Shown in pieces: positions 46,201-56,800 of a DNA stretch of 64,000 bases (positions are counted from its first letter, which is position 1; the number at the start of each line of letters is the position of its first letter). The position numbers and the translations under genes were made by a program. The stretch is from Muriicola soli (GTDB taxonomy: Bacteria > Bacteroidota > Bacteroidia > Flavobacteriales > Flavobacteriaceae): contig NZ_CP035544.1 of assembly GCF_004139715.1 (NCBI RefSeq), positions 558,001-622,000 on the forward strand, in the 5' to 3' direction. A model generated the notes under the pieces. It had not been told where the DNA came from. It worked only from the letters and a program-made list of their open reading frames with translations, and did not search any database.

Positions 46201-47088
46201 TTTGCTCACCTTGTAAGCGGAAGCTGGACAACAGACAAGGCCACCAATGCCATGGTAGCAGACCTGTTGCACAATTACAAGATCAAGTTGAACGACCTTC
46301 AGGGGAACCTCAGAAGAGATAAGTTTACCATCTCAGTAGGGGATGAACTTCCTGCCGGAATTATGAAACTGGCTAAGGTGTACATCGCCAAGAAGAGGAA
46401 ACTGAAAGTTGGAGATAAAATGGCAGGACGTCACGGGAACAAGGGTATTGTTGCGCGGATAGTGCGACAGGAAGATATGCCTTTCCTGGAAGACGGGACT
46501 CCGGTAGACATCGTATTGAACCCATTAGGGGTTCCTTCGCGGATGAACATCGGGCAGATCTATGAAACCGTTCTCGGTTGGGCAGGCCAGAAATTGGATA
46601 AGAAATTTGCTACTCCAATTTTCGACGGGGCTACCATTGAAGAGATCGATAATTTGACCGAAGAAGCAGGAGTGCCACAATTTGGACATACCTATCTCTA
46701 CGACGGGGGTACAGGTGAACGATTCGATCAGGCGGCCACTGTGGGAGTGATCTACATGTTGAAATTAGGCCATATGGTTGATGACAAGATGCACGCCCGT
46801 TCTATAGGACCTTATTCTTTGATTACGCAGCAACCATTGGGAGGAAAAGCCCAGTTCGGTGGACAGCGTTTTGGAGAGATGGAAGTATGGGCCTTGCAGG
46901 CATACGGTGCATCGGCAACCTTACGAGAAATCCTCACGGTGAAGTCGGATGACGTAATCGGAAGGGCAAAGACTTACGAGTCTATCGTTAAGGGCGAGAC
47001 CATGCCGGAACCTGGATTACCAGAATCTTTTAACGTATTGATGCACGAACTTAAAGGTTTGGGCCTCGATATCAGATTGGAAGAATAA
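43279..47088 (+). CDS. rpoB: DNA-directed RNA polymerase beta subunit
   Basis: 1269 residues, complete. Lobes and rifampicin region are intact: [75 protein letters not shown], and the C-terminal [11 protein letters not shown] clamp. The GDK(M)AGRHGNKG motif near the active site is present. Start ATG 43279. Confidence 0.99.
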   Translation: MFTKQTERISFASAKNIPDYPDFLDIQIKSFQDFFQLETKSDERGNEGLYNTFMENFPITDTRNQFVLEFLDYFIDPPRYSIQECIERGLTYSVPLKARLKLYCTDPEHEDFETIVQDVYLGTIPYMTPSGTFVINGAERVVVSQLHRSPGVFFGQSFHANGTKLYSARVIPFKGSWIEFATDINSVMYAYIDRKKKLPVTTLFRAIGFERDKDILEIFDLSEEIKVSKTGLTKVLGRKLAARVLNTWHEDFVDEDTGEVVSIERNEIILDRDTILEKDHIQQIMDADVKTILLHKENNAQSDYAIIHNTLQKDPTNSEKEAVEHIYRQLRNAEPPDEETARGIIDKLFFSDQRYNLGEVGRYRMNKKLGLDIGMDKQVLTKEDIITIIKYLIELINSKAEIDDIDHLSNRRVRTVGEQLSSQFGVGLARMARTIRERMNVRDNEVFTPIDLINAKTLSSVINSFFGTNQLSQFMDQTNPLAEITHKRRLSALGPGGLSRERAGFEVRDVHYTHYGRLCPIETPEGPNIGLISSLSVFAKVNSMGFLETPYRKVAKGKVDTKEFIYLSAEEEEGMKIAQANIPLKKDGTIDREKVIAREEGDFPVVDPSEVNYTDVAPNQIASISASLIPFLEHDDANRALMGSNMMRQAVPLLKPQSPIVGTGLERQVASDSRVLINAEGDGVIEYVDSKKITIKYNRSEEERMVSFEEDSKTYELVKFRKTNQGTSINLKPIVRKGDKVKKGQVLCEGYATESGELALGRNLKVAFMPWKGYNFEDAIVISEKVVREDIFTSIHIDEYSLEVRDTKLGAEELTNDIPNVSEEATKDLDEYGMIRIGAEVKPGDILIGKITPKGESDPTPEEKLLRAIFGDKAGDVKDASLKASPSLRGVVIDKKLFSRSIKDKRKRSEDKEAINALELEYEVKFQELKDVLVEKLFKMINGKTSQGVANDLGEEVLPKGKKYTMKMLNAVDDFAHLVSGSWTTDKATNAMVADLLHNYKIKLNDLQGNLRRDKFTISVGDELPAGIMKLAKVYIAKKRKLKVGDKMAGRHGNKGIVARIVRQEDMPFLEDGTPVDIVLNPLGVPSRMNIGQIYETVLGWAGQKLDKKFATPIFDGATIEEIDNLTEEAGVPQFGHTYLYDGGTGERFDQAATVGVIYMLKLGHMVDDKMHARSIGPYSLITQQPLGGKAQFGGQRFGEMEVWALQAYGASATLREILTVKSDDVIGRAKTYESIVKGETMPEPGLPESFNVLMHELKGLGLDIRLEE

Positions 47089-47132
47089 TTAGAGTACCTG
47101 TTACACATTAATATAGTATCACCAATAGCATT

Positions 47133-50100
47133 ATGGCTAGACATCACGATAACACAGCAGTAAAGAGGTTTAACAAGATTTCCATAGGCCTGGCATCTCC
47201 GGAATCTATTCTGGCAGAGTCGAGAGGGGAAGTTCTCAAACCCGAAACCATTAACTACAGAACGCACAAGCCCGAAAGGGACGGATTGTTCTGTGAGCGA
47301 ATTTTTGGGCCCGTAAAAGACTACGAATGTGCTTGTGGAAAGTATAAAAGAATCCGATACCGTGGCATTGTTTGCGACCGTTGCGGGGTTGAGGTTACAG
47401 AGAAAAAAGTACGTAGAGACCGCGTAGGACACATCAATCTGGTGGTTCCTGTTGCCCATATCTGGTACTTCCGTTCCCTACCCAACAAAATAGGCTACTT
47501 GCTGGGCTTGCCCTCCAAGAAGCTCGATATGATCATATATTACGAGCGCTATGTAGTTATACAGGCGGGAGTGGCAAAAGGACCGGAAGGCGAAGAATTA
47601 AAGATGCTCGATTTCCTTACAGAAGAGGAATATCTGAACATCATGGAGTCGATTCCACCGGAAAATCAATATCTGGAGGATTCGGATCCCAATAAATTTA
47701 TCGCTAAGATGGGTGCGGAATGTTTAATTGATCTTTTATCGAGGATCGACCTTAAAGAACTTTCCTATAACCTGCGTCACAAAGCTAACACGGAAACTTC
47801 CAAGCAGCGTAAGACCGAAGCCCTGAAAAGACTTCAGGTAGTAGAGGCGTTGCGTGAATCACAGGATAACCGTGAGAACAGGCCAGAGTGGATGATCATG
47901 AAAGTTGTTCCTGTGATCCCACCGGAATTAAGACCATTGGTTCCCCTTGATGGAGGTAGATTTGCTACCTCGGATCTCAACGATCTTTACAGAAGGGTGA
48001 TCATCAGAAATAACCGCTTAAAGCGATTGATGGAAATCAAAGCCCCTGAAGTGATCCTCAGAAATGAGAAGAGGATGCTGCAGGAAGCTGTTGATTCCCT
48101 ATTTGATAATACAAGAAAGGCATCTGCCGTTAAAACGGAATCGAACAGACCGTTAAAATCTCTTTCTGATTCCCTCAAAGGGAAACAAGGTAGATTTCGT
48201 CAGAATTTACTCGGTAAACGTGTCGACTATTCAGCGCGTTCAGTGATCGTTGTAGGTCCTGAGATGAGTTTGTACGAGTGCGGACTGCCGAAAGACATGG
48301 CCGCAGAACTTTACAAACCCTTCGTGATCCGTAAACTGATCGAAAGAGGAATTGTAAAAACTGTTAAATCGGCCAAAAAGATTATTGATAAGAAAGAGCC
48401 GGTAGTTTGGGACATCCTTGAGAATGTTCTTAAAGGACACCCTGTACTTCTCAACAGGGCCCCCACACTGCACAGATTGGGTATTCAGGCGTTTCAGCCA
48501 AAACTGATCGAAGGAAAAGCTATTCGTTTGCATCCCTTAGTATGTACCGCATTTAACGCGGATTTTGACGGGGATCAGATGGCAGTTCACCTTCCATTGG
48601 GACCTGAAGCGATACTGGAGTCACAATTGTTAATGCTGGCTTCTCATAACATCCTGAATCCTGCAAACGGTTCACCTATAACGGTTCCATCTCAGGATAT
48701 GGTTCTAGGGTTGTACTACATGACCAAGGAACGCAAGTCTACCAAGGAAAGGCCTGTTAAAGGCGAAGGCCTGACATTTTACTCTTATGAAGAGGTGGTC
48801 ATTGCCTTTAATGAAAACAGGGTAGAGCTTAATGCCGGAATCAAAGTAAGGGCTAAGGATTTTAATGAAGAAGGGGAGTTGGTTAACCAGATTATCGAAA
48901 CTACTGTAGGAAGGGTTCTCTTCAATATGGTAGTTCCGGAACAGGCGGGTTATGTCAACGATGTATTGAATAAGAAATCGCTAAGGGATATCATCGGTAA
49001 GATTTTGTCTGTAACCGATGTGCCAACTACAGCCGATTTCCTGGATAAAATCAAGACCATGGGATATGAGTTCGCCTTCAAAGGTGGCTTGTCCTTCAGC
49101 CTTGGGGATATTATTATCCCACAGGAGAAACACGAAATGATCGCAGATGCCAACGAGCAGGTGGATGGCATTATGACGAATTATAACATGGGTCTTATCA
49201 CCAACAACGAAAGATACAATCAGGTGATCGACGTGTGGACCTCTACAAACGCTATGCTTACTGAGCTGGCCATGAAGAGGATTCGCGAAGACCAGCAGGG
49301 ATTCAATTCTGTGTATATGATGCTCGATTCGGGGGCAAGGGGATCTAAAGAACAGATCAGACAGCTTACCGGAATGAGGGGATTGATGGCCAAACCCAAA
49401 AAATCTACCGCCGGTGGAGGGGAGATCATCGAAAACCCGATTCTTTCTAACTTTAAAGAAGGACTCTCGATCCTCGAATACTTTATCTCAACTCACGGTG
49501 CACGTAAAGGATTGGCCGATACCGCTCTTAAAACAGCGGATGCAGGTTACCTAACCCGTAGACTGGTTGATGTTTCTCAGGATGTAATCGTAAATATTGA
49601 AGATTGCGGTACGTTAAGAGGAATTGAAGTTGAAGCCCTCAAGAAGAATGAGGAAGTAGTAGAGACTCTTGGAGAAAGGATATTAGGACGTGTTGCTTTG
49701 CACGATGTCTTTGATCCAATCACTGAAGAACTTTTGCTTACGGCAGGACAACAAATTATGGAGTCTGATGTAAGAAAAGTTGAAGCCTCACCAATCGAAA
49801 GGGTTGAAGTTCGCTCAGCCTTGACATGTGAAGCTCAGAAAGGAATCTGTGCCAAGTGTTACGGAAGAAATCTCGCAACCAATAAAATGGTTCAAAGAGG
49901 TGAAGCCGTTGGTGTTGTAGCTGCTCAGTCTATTGGAGAACCGGGAACTCAGCTTACGCTGCGTACCTTCCACGTTGGAGGTATTGCGGGTAACATCTCG
50001 GAAGATAATAAGCTGGAAGCTAAATTTGACGGGAAAGCAGAAATTGAAGATCTGCGAACCGTAAAAGGTGAAAATAGCGAAGGTAAACCCGTGAATATTG

Positions 50101-51431
50101 TTATTTCAAGGACGTCTGAGATCAAGATCGTAGACGCAAAAACCGGAATAACACTAAGTACAAATAATATTCCTTACGGTTCACAGCTCTTTATCAAAGA
50201 TGGAGCTAAGGTGAAAAAGGGTGAGCTTATTTGTCAGTGGGATCCCTATAACGGAGTTATTGTTTCTGAATTCCCGGGTAAGATCGCCTACGAGAATATC
50301 GAGCAAGGTATCACTTACCAGGTTGAGATCGATGAACAAACCGGATTCCAGGAAAAAGTGATTTCAGAATCAAGGAATAAAAAACTTATTCCCACTTTAT
50401 TGATCAAGAATACCAAAGATGAGGTATTGCGTTCTTACAATTTACCAGTAGGATCACATATCATGGTAGATGACGGAGAAAAGATCAAGGAAGGTAAGAT
50501 TCTGGTAAAAATACCACGTAAATCTGCCAAGGCAGGGGATATCACCGGAGGTCTGCCAAGGGTAACCGAATTATTTGAAGCGCGTAACCCTTCTAATCCT
50601 GCAGTAGTTTCTGAAATTGACGGTGTAGTCTCCTTTGGTAAAATCAAAAGAGGAAACCGGGAGATTATTATCGAATCCAAGTTGGGTGAACAGAAAAAAT
50701 ATCTCGTCAAACTTTCAAATCAGATCCTCGTTCAGGAAAATGATTACGTAAGAGCAGGAATGCCTTTATCCGATGGATCCATTACGCCTGAAGATATTCT
50801 GGCTATCAAAGGACCATCTGCGGTACAGCAGTATTTGGTTAACGAAGTACAGGAGGTTTACCGACTACAGGGTGTAAAAATTAACGACAAACACTTCGAG
50901 GTAGTTGTAAGACAGATGATGCGTAAGGTTCGAATTGAAGATCCGGGAGACACTATCTTCCTTGAAAATCAATTGGTTCACAAGGATGATTTTATCCGGG
51001 AGAACGATGAGATCTACGGAATGAAAGTCGTTGAAGATGCAGGAGAGTCTGAAAATCTGAAACCTGGACAAATCATTTCAGCACGTGAATTAAGGGACGA
51101 GAATTCGATCCTCAAACGCGCCGATAAGAACCTGGTTACAGCAAAAGAGGCTGTTGCAGCCACTGCAACACCTGTACTCCAAGGAATTACAAGGGCTTCA
51201 CTACAAACCAAATCGTTTATTTCAGCTGCTTCCTTCCAGGAAACGACCAAGGTATTGAACGAAGCTGCAGTAAGTGGGAAGGTAGATGACCTTGAAGGCT
51301 TAAAGGAAAATGTTATTGTAGGGCATAAAATCCCTGCAGGAACAGGAATGCGAGATTATGAATCTATCATCGTGGGCTCCAAACAGGAGTACGATGAGAT
51401 CATGGCTCGTAAGGAAGAATTGAAATTCTAA
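47133..51431 (+). CDS. rpoC: DNA-directed RNA polymerase beta' subunit
   Basis: 1432 residues. The zinc ribbon ([22 protein letters not shown]) is near the N-terminus, the catalytic magnesium loop is NADFDGDQM at about residue 468, and the second zinc site [15 protein letters not shown] is around 905. The trigger loop region and C-terminus are intact. A terminator follows immediately. Confidence 0.99.
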   Translation: MARHHDNTAVKRFNKISIGLASPESILAESRGEVLKPETINYRTHKPERDGLFCERIFGPVKDYECACGKYKRIRYRGIVCDRCGVEVTEKKVRRDRVGHINLVVPVAHIWYFRSLPNKIGYLLGLPSKKLDMIIYYERYVVIQAGVAKGPEGEELKMLDFLTEEEYLNIMESIPPENQYLEDSDPNKFIAKMGAECLIDLLSRIDLKELSYNLRHKANTETSKQRKTEALKRLQVVEALRESQDNRENRPEWMIMKVVPVIPPELRPLVPLDGGRFATSDLNDLYRRVIIRNNRLKRLMEIKAPEVILRNEKRMLQEAVDSLFDNTRKASAVKTESNRPLKSLSDSLKGKQGRFRQNLLGKRVDYSARSVIVVGPEMSLYECGLPKDMAAELYKPFVIRKLIERGIVKTVKSAKKIIDKKEPVVWDILENVLKGHPVLLNRAPTLHRLGIQAFQPKLIEGKAIRLHPLVCTAFNADFDGDQMAVHLPLGPEAILESQLLMLASHNILNPANGSPITVPSQDMVLGLYYMTKERKSTKERPVKGEGLTFYSYEEVVIAFNENRVELNAGIKVRAKDFNEEGELVNQIIETTVGRVLFNMVVPEQAGYVNDVLNKKSLRDIIGKILSVTDVPTTADFLDKIKTMGYEFAFKGGLSFSLGDIIIPQEKHEMIADANEQVDGIMTNYNMGLITNNERYNQVIDVWTSTNAMLTELAMKRIREDQQGFNSVYMMLDSGARGSKEQIRQLTGMRGLMAKPKKSTAGGGEIIENPILSNFKEGLSILEYFISTHGARKGLADTALKTADAGYLTRRLVDVSQDVIVNIEDCGTLRGIEVEALKKNEEVVETLGERILGRVALHDVFDPITEELLLTAGQQIMESDVRKVEASPIERVEVRSALTCEAQKGICAKCYGRNLATNKMVQRGEAVGVVAAQSIGEPGTQLTLRTFHVGGIAGNISEDNKLEAKFDGKAEIEDLRTVKGENSEGKPVNIVISRTSEIKIVDAKTGITLSTNNIPYGSQLFIKDGAKVKKGELICQWDPYNGVIVSEFPGKIAYENIEQGITYQVEIDEQTGFQEKVISESRNKKLIPTLLIKNTKDEVLRSYNLPVGSHIMVDDGEKIKEGKILVKIPRKSAKAGDITGGLPRVTELFEARNPSNPAVVSEIDGVVSFGKIKRGNREIIIESKLGEQKKYLVKLSNQILVQENDYVRAGMPLSDGSITPEDILAIKGPSAVQQYLVNEVQEVYRLQGVKINDKHFEVVVRQMMRKVRIEDPGDTIFLENQLVHKDDFIRENDEIYGMKVVEDAGESENLKPGQIISARELRDENSILKRADKNLVTAKEAVAATATPVLQGITRASLQTKSFISAASFQETTKVLNEAAVSGKVDDLEGLKENVIVGHKIPAGTGMRDYESIIVGSKQEYDEIMARKEELKF

Positions 51432-51436
51432 AAACC

Positions 51437-51467
51437 AAACCCTCAACCTTGCGGTTGGGGGTTTTTT
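51437..51467 (+). terminator. rpoC terminator
   Basis: AAACCCTCAACC (51437-51448) pairs with GGTTGGGGGTTT (51453-51464) around TTGC, with a T-run. Strong intrinsic terminator of the rpoBC transcript. Confidence 0.9.
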
Positions 51468-51491
51468 ATTTAACTCCTAAAAAACAAGGCT

Positions 51492-51803
51492 ATGGCCGAG
51501 AATGATAAAAAACAAAAACAGATCAATATTGAGTTGGATGAAAAGATGGCAGAGGGGGTTTACTCTAACCTAGCCATCATCAATCATTCAGTCTCCGAGT
51601 TTGTTGTCGATTTTATCAGCTTGATGCCCGGGGCTCCAAAAGCCAAGGTGAAAAGCAGGATCGTACTTACCCCACAACACGCCAAGAAATTTCTGAAGGC
51701 TCTGAATGACAATGTCAATAGATTTGAGAAAGCTCACGGTACCATCAAGGATTATGAACAACCTCCTATCCCATTGAATTTTGGGCCTACAGGGGAGGCG
51801 TAA
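51492..51803 (+). CDS. DUF3467 family protein
   Basis: 103 residues: INIELDEKMAEGVYSNLAIINHSVSEFVVDFISLMPGAPKAKVKSRI, then PQHAKKFLKALNDNV, the DUF3467 signature seen widely in Bacteroidota after rpoC. Function unknown. The gene lies between two terminators; its own promoter was not identified. Confidence 0.92.
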   Translation: MAENDKKQKQINIELDEKMAEGVYSNLAIINHSVSEFVVDFISLMPGAPKAKVKSRIVLTPQHAKKFLKALNDNVNRFEKAHGTIKDYEQPPIPLNFGPTGEA

Positions 51804-51810
51804 GAAAAAC

Positions 51811-51840
51811 AAAATCCGGACTTAGTTCCGGATTTTTTTA
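51811..51840. terminator. bidirectional terminator between the DUF3467 gene and prfC
   Basis: AATCCGGA (51813-51820) pairs with TCCGGATT (51827-51834), flanked by A-rich sequence on one side and T-rich on the other, so it can stop both converging transcripts. Confidence 0.85.
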
Positions 51841-51857
51841 TACCCTTTAACGGGAAC

Positions 51858-53447
51858 TCAGGAAAATTCTGAGGTAAAATGCAATTTTACATTAGGGTAC
51901 TTTTGCTGGGTCATTTGAAGTGAGAATGCCGAATCGGCCAGGAATACCAGCTGCCCTCGCTTGTCAGTGGCCAGAAATTTTTGCTTTACCCTTTTAAATT
52001 CTTTGAATTCATCACTATTGGGATCATTGGCTTCTACCCAGCAGGCTTTGTGCACCGGGAAGTTCTCATAGGTACATCTAGCCCCGTATTCGTGCTCCAA
52101 ACGGTACTGAATCACCTCGTACTGTAAGGCTCCAACTGTACCAATCACCTTTCGGCCGTTGAGTTCCAGGGTAAATAACTGGGCAACACCTTCATCCATC
52201 AGTTGGTCTATCCCCTTGTACAATTGCTTGGACTTCATGGGGTCTGCATTATTGATATATCGGAAATGTTCAGGAGAAAAACTGGGTATCCCTTTGTAAT
52301 GAATAGTCTCTCCCTCGGTAAGTGTATCCCCGATCTTAAAGTTCCCTGTATCGTGCAAGCCTACAATATCTCCGGGAAAAGAGGTGTCTACAATCTCCTT
52401 CTTTTCAGCAAAAAATGCATTGGGACTGGAGAACTTTAGCTTTTTATCCTGCCTTACATGGAGGTAAGGTTTATTGCGTTCAAAAGTTCCTGAGACTACT
52501 TTTACAAAAGCGAGCCTGTCCCTGTGTTTGGGATCCATATTGGCATGGATTTTAAAAACAAACCCCGTCATTTGTTGCTCATCGGCTTTTACCAATCGCT
52601 CCTGGGCCATTTTATCCCGCGGTGGAGGAGCTATTTCAATAAAACAATCCAGAAGTTCACGTACACCAAAATTATTCAGGGCAGAGCCAAAGAACACCGG
52701 TTGTTGATTCGCCTCCAGATAGGCTTGTTTGTTAAAAGGGGGATAAACACCTTCGATCAACTCTATGTTTTCACGCAGTGTAGCTGCTGCCTTATCTCCT
52801 ATAATTTTATCAAGGTCGGGATTGCTGAGGTCGTCAAAAGCAATGGTATCCTCAATATTTTTCTTGCTATCCCCGCTAAAGAGGTTGATATTCTTTTCGT
52901 AGATATTGTAGATTCCTTTAAAGTCGTATCCCATCCCTATGGGAAAACTCAGGGGTGTAACCGTAAGACCCAACTCCTGTTCCACCTCGTCAAGAAGGTC
53001 AAAAGCGTCTTTCCCCTCACGATCGAGTTTATTGATAAATACGATCATCGGGATCTTTCTCATCCTGCAGACTTCCACCAACTTCTTAGTCTGCTCTTCC
53101 ACCCCTTTGGCCACATCGATAACAACAATGACACTGTCTACCGCAGTCAGGGTGCGAAAGGTGTCTTCAGCAAAATCCTTGTGACCCGGAGTGTCGAGAA
53201 TATTGATCTTTTTGTCTTTGTAAAGGAAAGCGAGCACCGAGGTGGCTACGGAGATTCCTCTTTGTCTTTCAATCTCCATAAAATCGCTGGTAGCCGACTT
53301 TTTTATCTTGTTATTCTTGACGGCTCCTGCTTCCTGAATGGCGCCTCCGAAAAGGAGTAACTTTTCGGTAAGTGTAGTTTTCCCCGCATCCGGGTGAGAA
53401 ATGATACCGAACGTCCTGCGTTTTGCTATTTCCTTTTTGAAATTCAC
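51858..53447 (-). CDS. prfC: peptide chain release factor 3
   Basis: 529-residue translational GTPase that releases RF1/RF2 from the ribosome. ISHPDAGKTTLTEKLLLFGGAI (P-loop), ILDTPGHKDFAEDTFRTL (switch II), and FINKLDREGKDAFDLLDE (NKxD) are visible. Domains II and III follow, including GVGALQYEVIQYRLEHEYGA. The length matches RF3, not EF-G. It faces the DUF3467 gene tail to tail. Confidence 0.97.
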   Translation of the reverse strand: MNFKKEIAKRRTFGIISHPDAGKTTLTEKLLLFGGAIQEAGAVKNNKIKKSATSDFMEIERQRGISVATSVLAFLYKDKKINILDTPGHKDFAEDTFRTLTAVDSVIVVIDVAKGVEEQTKKLVEVCRMRKIPMIVFINKLDREGKDAFDLLDEVEQELGLTVTPLSFPIGMGYDFKGIYNIYEKNINLFSGDSKKNIEDTIAFDDLSNPDLDKIIGDKAAATLRENIELIEGVYPPFNKQAYLEANQQPVFFGSALNNFGVRELLDCFIEIAPPPRDKMAQERLVKADEQQMTGFVFKIHANMDPKHRDRLAFVKVVSGTFERNKPYLHVRQDKKLKFSSPNAFFAEKKEIVDTSFPGDIVGLHDTGNFKIGDTLTEGETIHYKGIPSFSPEHFRYINNADPMKSKQLYKGIDQLMDEGVAQLFTLELNGRKVIGTVGALQYEVIQYRLEHEYGARCTYENFPVHKACWVEANDPNSDEFKEFKRVKQKFLATDKRGQLVFLADSAFSLQMTQQKYPNVKLHFTSEFS

Positions 53448-53826
53448 TTAGAAAATTTTGGCAAAAGTAAGGGATTTTATCCGGATGAGACCGGAGGAAG
53501 AGGGTAATAAAGGAGATCAGAATGTCAGGAATTATCAGATTTAAAAATCAGGCAAACTGCTTTCTAAAAGGGATAAGCAGCAGTTTTCTTCGATTAAATG
53601 AAAATTGATCTTGCTGAACTCAATTAAATACATGTCCGAAAAAGCTTATAAATTATCTGTTTGTCGAATATTTAGGTCGGTTAAAGAATGTCCTGAAAGA
53701 AAGGGTTGAAAGAGTTTGAGTATCATGTCTAATGCCATATATTGCAGTTCACTTAAAGATTCCCAAAATCTTACTTAAAGTAATTTATCCCCGTTATGGT
53801 GCTCGAGTTTAATAAAGCTAGCCTAT
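53448..53826. other. 379-bp AT-rich spacer between prfC and the adhesin gene
   Basis: No gene seen. It separates two divergent genes and should contain both promoters, but I found no perfect TAnnTTTG box with a correctly spaced TTTG on either strand. A small inverted repeat, AAGATT/AATCTT, occurs at about 53757-53773. Otherwise nothing recognisable. Confidence 0.5.
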
Positions 53827-56800
53827 ATGGAGAACATTACTTTTTTCAAGGGACAAAAAACTCTTTTTGTCACTTTTCTATTTTCATTTTTCCTGGTAAT
53901 ATTTTCGACTGATTCCTTTGGGAACACAGATCCGATTGCTGATACCATGGAGCTTTCCAAGGGTAAGGACAGCGATGGGGATGGTGTAAAGGACAAAGAT
54001 GATATCGATGATGACAACGATGGTATCCTCGATACCGTTGAAGGCGAACAAGTGGATACGGATGGCGACGGAATCCCTAACTCTCTTGACATCGATTCGG
54101 ATAATGATGGGATTCTCGATAATATTGAAGCTCAGACAGACACAGGCTACCTGGCTCCTTCGGGAATTGATGTCAATGGTGACGGACTTGATGACATATA
54201 TGCCTGTAATGATGAAGGTGACGATGAGGACGATGATGAAGGCGATGGTGTGTGTAACTACAATAGCAAGGAAAGTAGATATAAGGGAAAGGATAAAGTA
54301 ACCTTATGTCATAAAGAAGATAAAAGTCCTAACAACCCACGCAACGGGTACCATGAGATTACTGTAGCACCATCAGCTGTGCAGGCTCACCTCGATCATG
54401 GTGATACTTTAGGCCCCTGTCCGGAAATCCCTGATGCCTGCGGCTTAGATCCTGTAGACACAGACGGTGACGGTATCTCAGACTATCTCGACATCGATTC
54501 AGATAATGATGGAATCCTCGATAATGTAGAAGCACAGACCACTTCGGGATATATCCCGGTTTGCTCCAATGATAGTGATGGCAATGGCCTGGACGACCAT
54601 TATGAGGAATACCCGGGCTCCGGAGATGGAATAACGCCCGTGGATACTGACGGTGATGATCATCCCGATTTTCGAGACATTGATTCAGATGATGACGGTA
54701 TCCCGGATAATGTGGAAGGCCAGTCGACAGCCGGTTATGTTTCTCCGTCAGGGATGGACAGCGACAATGATGGTTTAGACAACGCCTATGAGAACAATGG
54801 GATCACACCACAAAACACTGACGGCACAGACGAATCTGATTATCGCGACCTGGATACCGATAATGACCTTGATCCTGACAATAATGAAGGAAATGACTTC
54901 AATTTTGACGGTGTACCCGATCAGACTTTTACAGGGAACGATACCGATATGGACGGACTCGATGATGGGTATGAAGGCGATAATTTAAATGACGGTTTTG
55001 ATGTAAATGATGAAATTGATGATCCGGCCAACGACTTACCTGATGAAGATGGCACTGAGGATGTAGACTACAGAGATGATACTACGGATAACGGCACAGA
55101 TGTAATATGCGATGTTATTGATGCCGATCGATGTACGCCGGATGATAACATGGGTGCCAATTTCTGGTGGGCTAAACCTAATCCTAATAACGGATCAAAA
55201 TTCTTTTCCTCTACTGCAGATCACAACCTCACTTTCACCAAGAAAAGTAATGGGGAAGCACTGATTACAGGGACCACCAAAAACGGTGATTGTGTCGTTG
55301 AAATTTACGTGGTATTGATAAACAAAAAGAATTGGACAGAATGGCAAAATGAAGGGGGAGAATTTAAAGACGAAGGCTGTTCTGAGGCGCATGCTGAAGA
55401 ATTGGATTATTATCTTATCGATAATGACAGAAGTTATATCGTTTCCAATGGTTCAAGTTGTTTTGGGCAGGGTACCTTCAAGGTATCCCACAGACCGGAT
55501 CCTTATGATTCGAATACTCCCAAATACGGGGTACAAGTAGGTCCGGGAGGAGCACTACACGATTCCAATGTTGGGGCTGAAGGTCTTTCAGGCTGGGGTT
55601 GGATAGGACCAGAAGGTAATGAGCACAAGTGGATCATGGATTTTAACTTCTTGATCGATTGCGATGATGAGGTTATTGATACTGACGGCGATGGTGTAAC
55701 CGATCCTGATGAAGACCGGGATGGTACAGATCCTCTGGATCCATGTGATTTTGTATTGGCAAGTCAGACCGTTACTCCTACCAGTGACTGGGATGCACTC
55801 GATTGTGATGGCGATGGAGTAACCAATGATGATGAGCTTGAAGATGATACCGATCCCCTCGATCCTTGTTCGTACAACCCCGATAGCGTAACTCTGGATC
55901 CAAGCGGTGATTACCTCATGGAAGACTGTGATGGTGACGGCGTTACCAACGGAGACGAACTAACAGACAATACAGATCCTTTAGATCCATGTGATTTTAT
56001 CCTGGCAAGTCAGACCGTAGACCCCTCATCCGACTGGGATGCTACCGATTGCGATGGCGATGGGGTAACTAATGAAGATGAAGTTGAGGACGAGACCGAT
56101 CCGCTGGATCCTTGTTCCTTTGATCCGGAAAGTATTACTGTGGCCCAAAGTGAAGACTTTTTAGCTGCAGATTGTGATGGCGACGGCGTTAACAACGGGG
56201 ATGAAAATACCGATGGGACCGATCCGCTGGATCCTTGTTCCTACAACCCGGATAGCGTTACACTGGATCCAAGTGGGGATTACCTCACCGAAGATTGCGA
56301 CGGGGATGGAGTAACCAACGGAGACGAATTAACAGACAATACAGATCCTTTAGATCCATGTGATTTTGTATTGGCAAGTCAGACCGTAGATCCTTCATCC
56401 GACTGGGATGCTACTGATTGCGATGGCGATGGGGTGACCAATGAGGATGAAGTTGAGGACGAGACCGATCCATTGGATCCTTGTTCCTACAACCCGGATA
56501 GCGTTACACTGGATCCCAGTGGGGATTACCTCACCGAAGATTGCGACGGGGATGGAGTAACCAATGGAGACGAACAAACAGACAATACAGATCCATTAGA
56601 TCCTTGTGATTTTGTATTGGCAAGTCAGACCCTTGATCCTTCATCCGACTGGGATGCTGATGATTGCGATGGCGATGGGGTGACAAATGAAGATGAAGTT
56701 GAGGACGAGACCGATCCATTGGATCCTTGTTCCTACAACCCGGATAGCGTAACCCTGGATCCAAGTGGGGATTACCTCACCGAAGATTGCGACGGGGATG

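Noticed and set aside
52524-53360. 278-codon frame on the plus strand opposite prfC
   Set aside because: Antisense to the GTPase domain of RF3, whose motifs are all intact on the minus strand.
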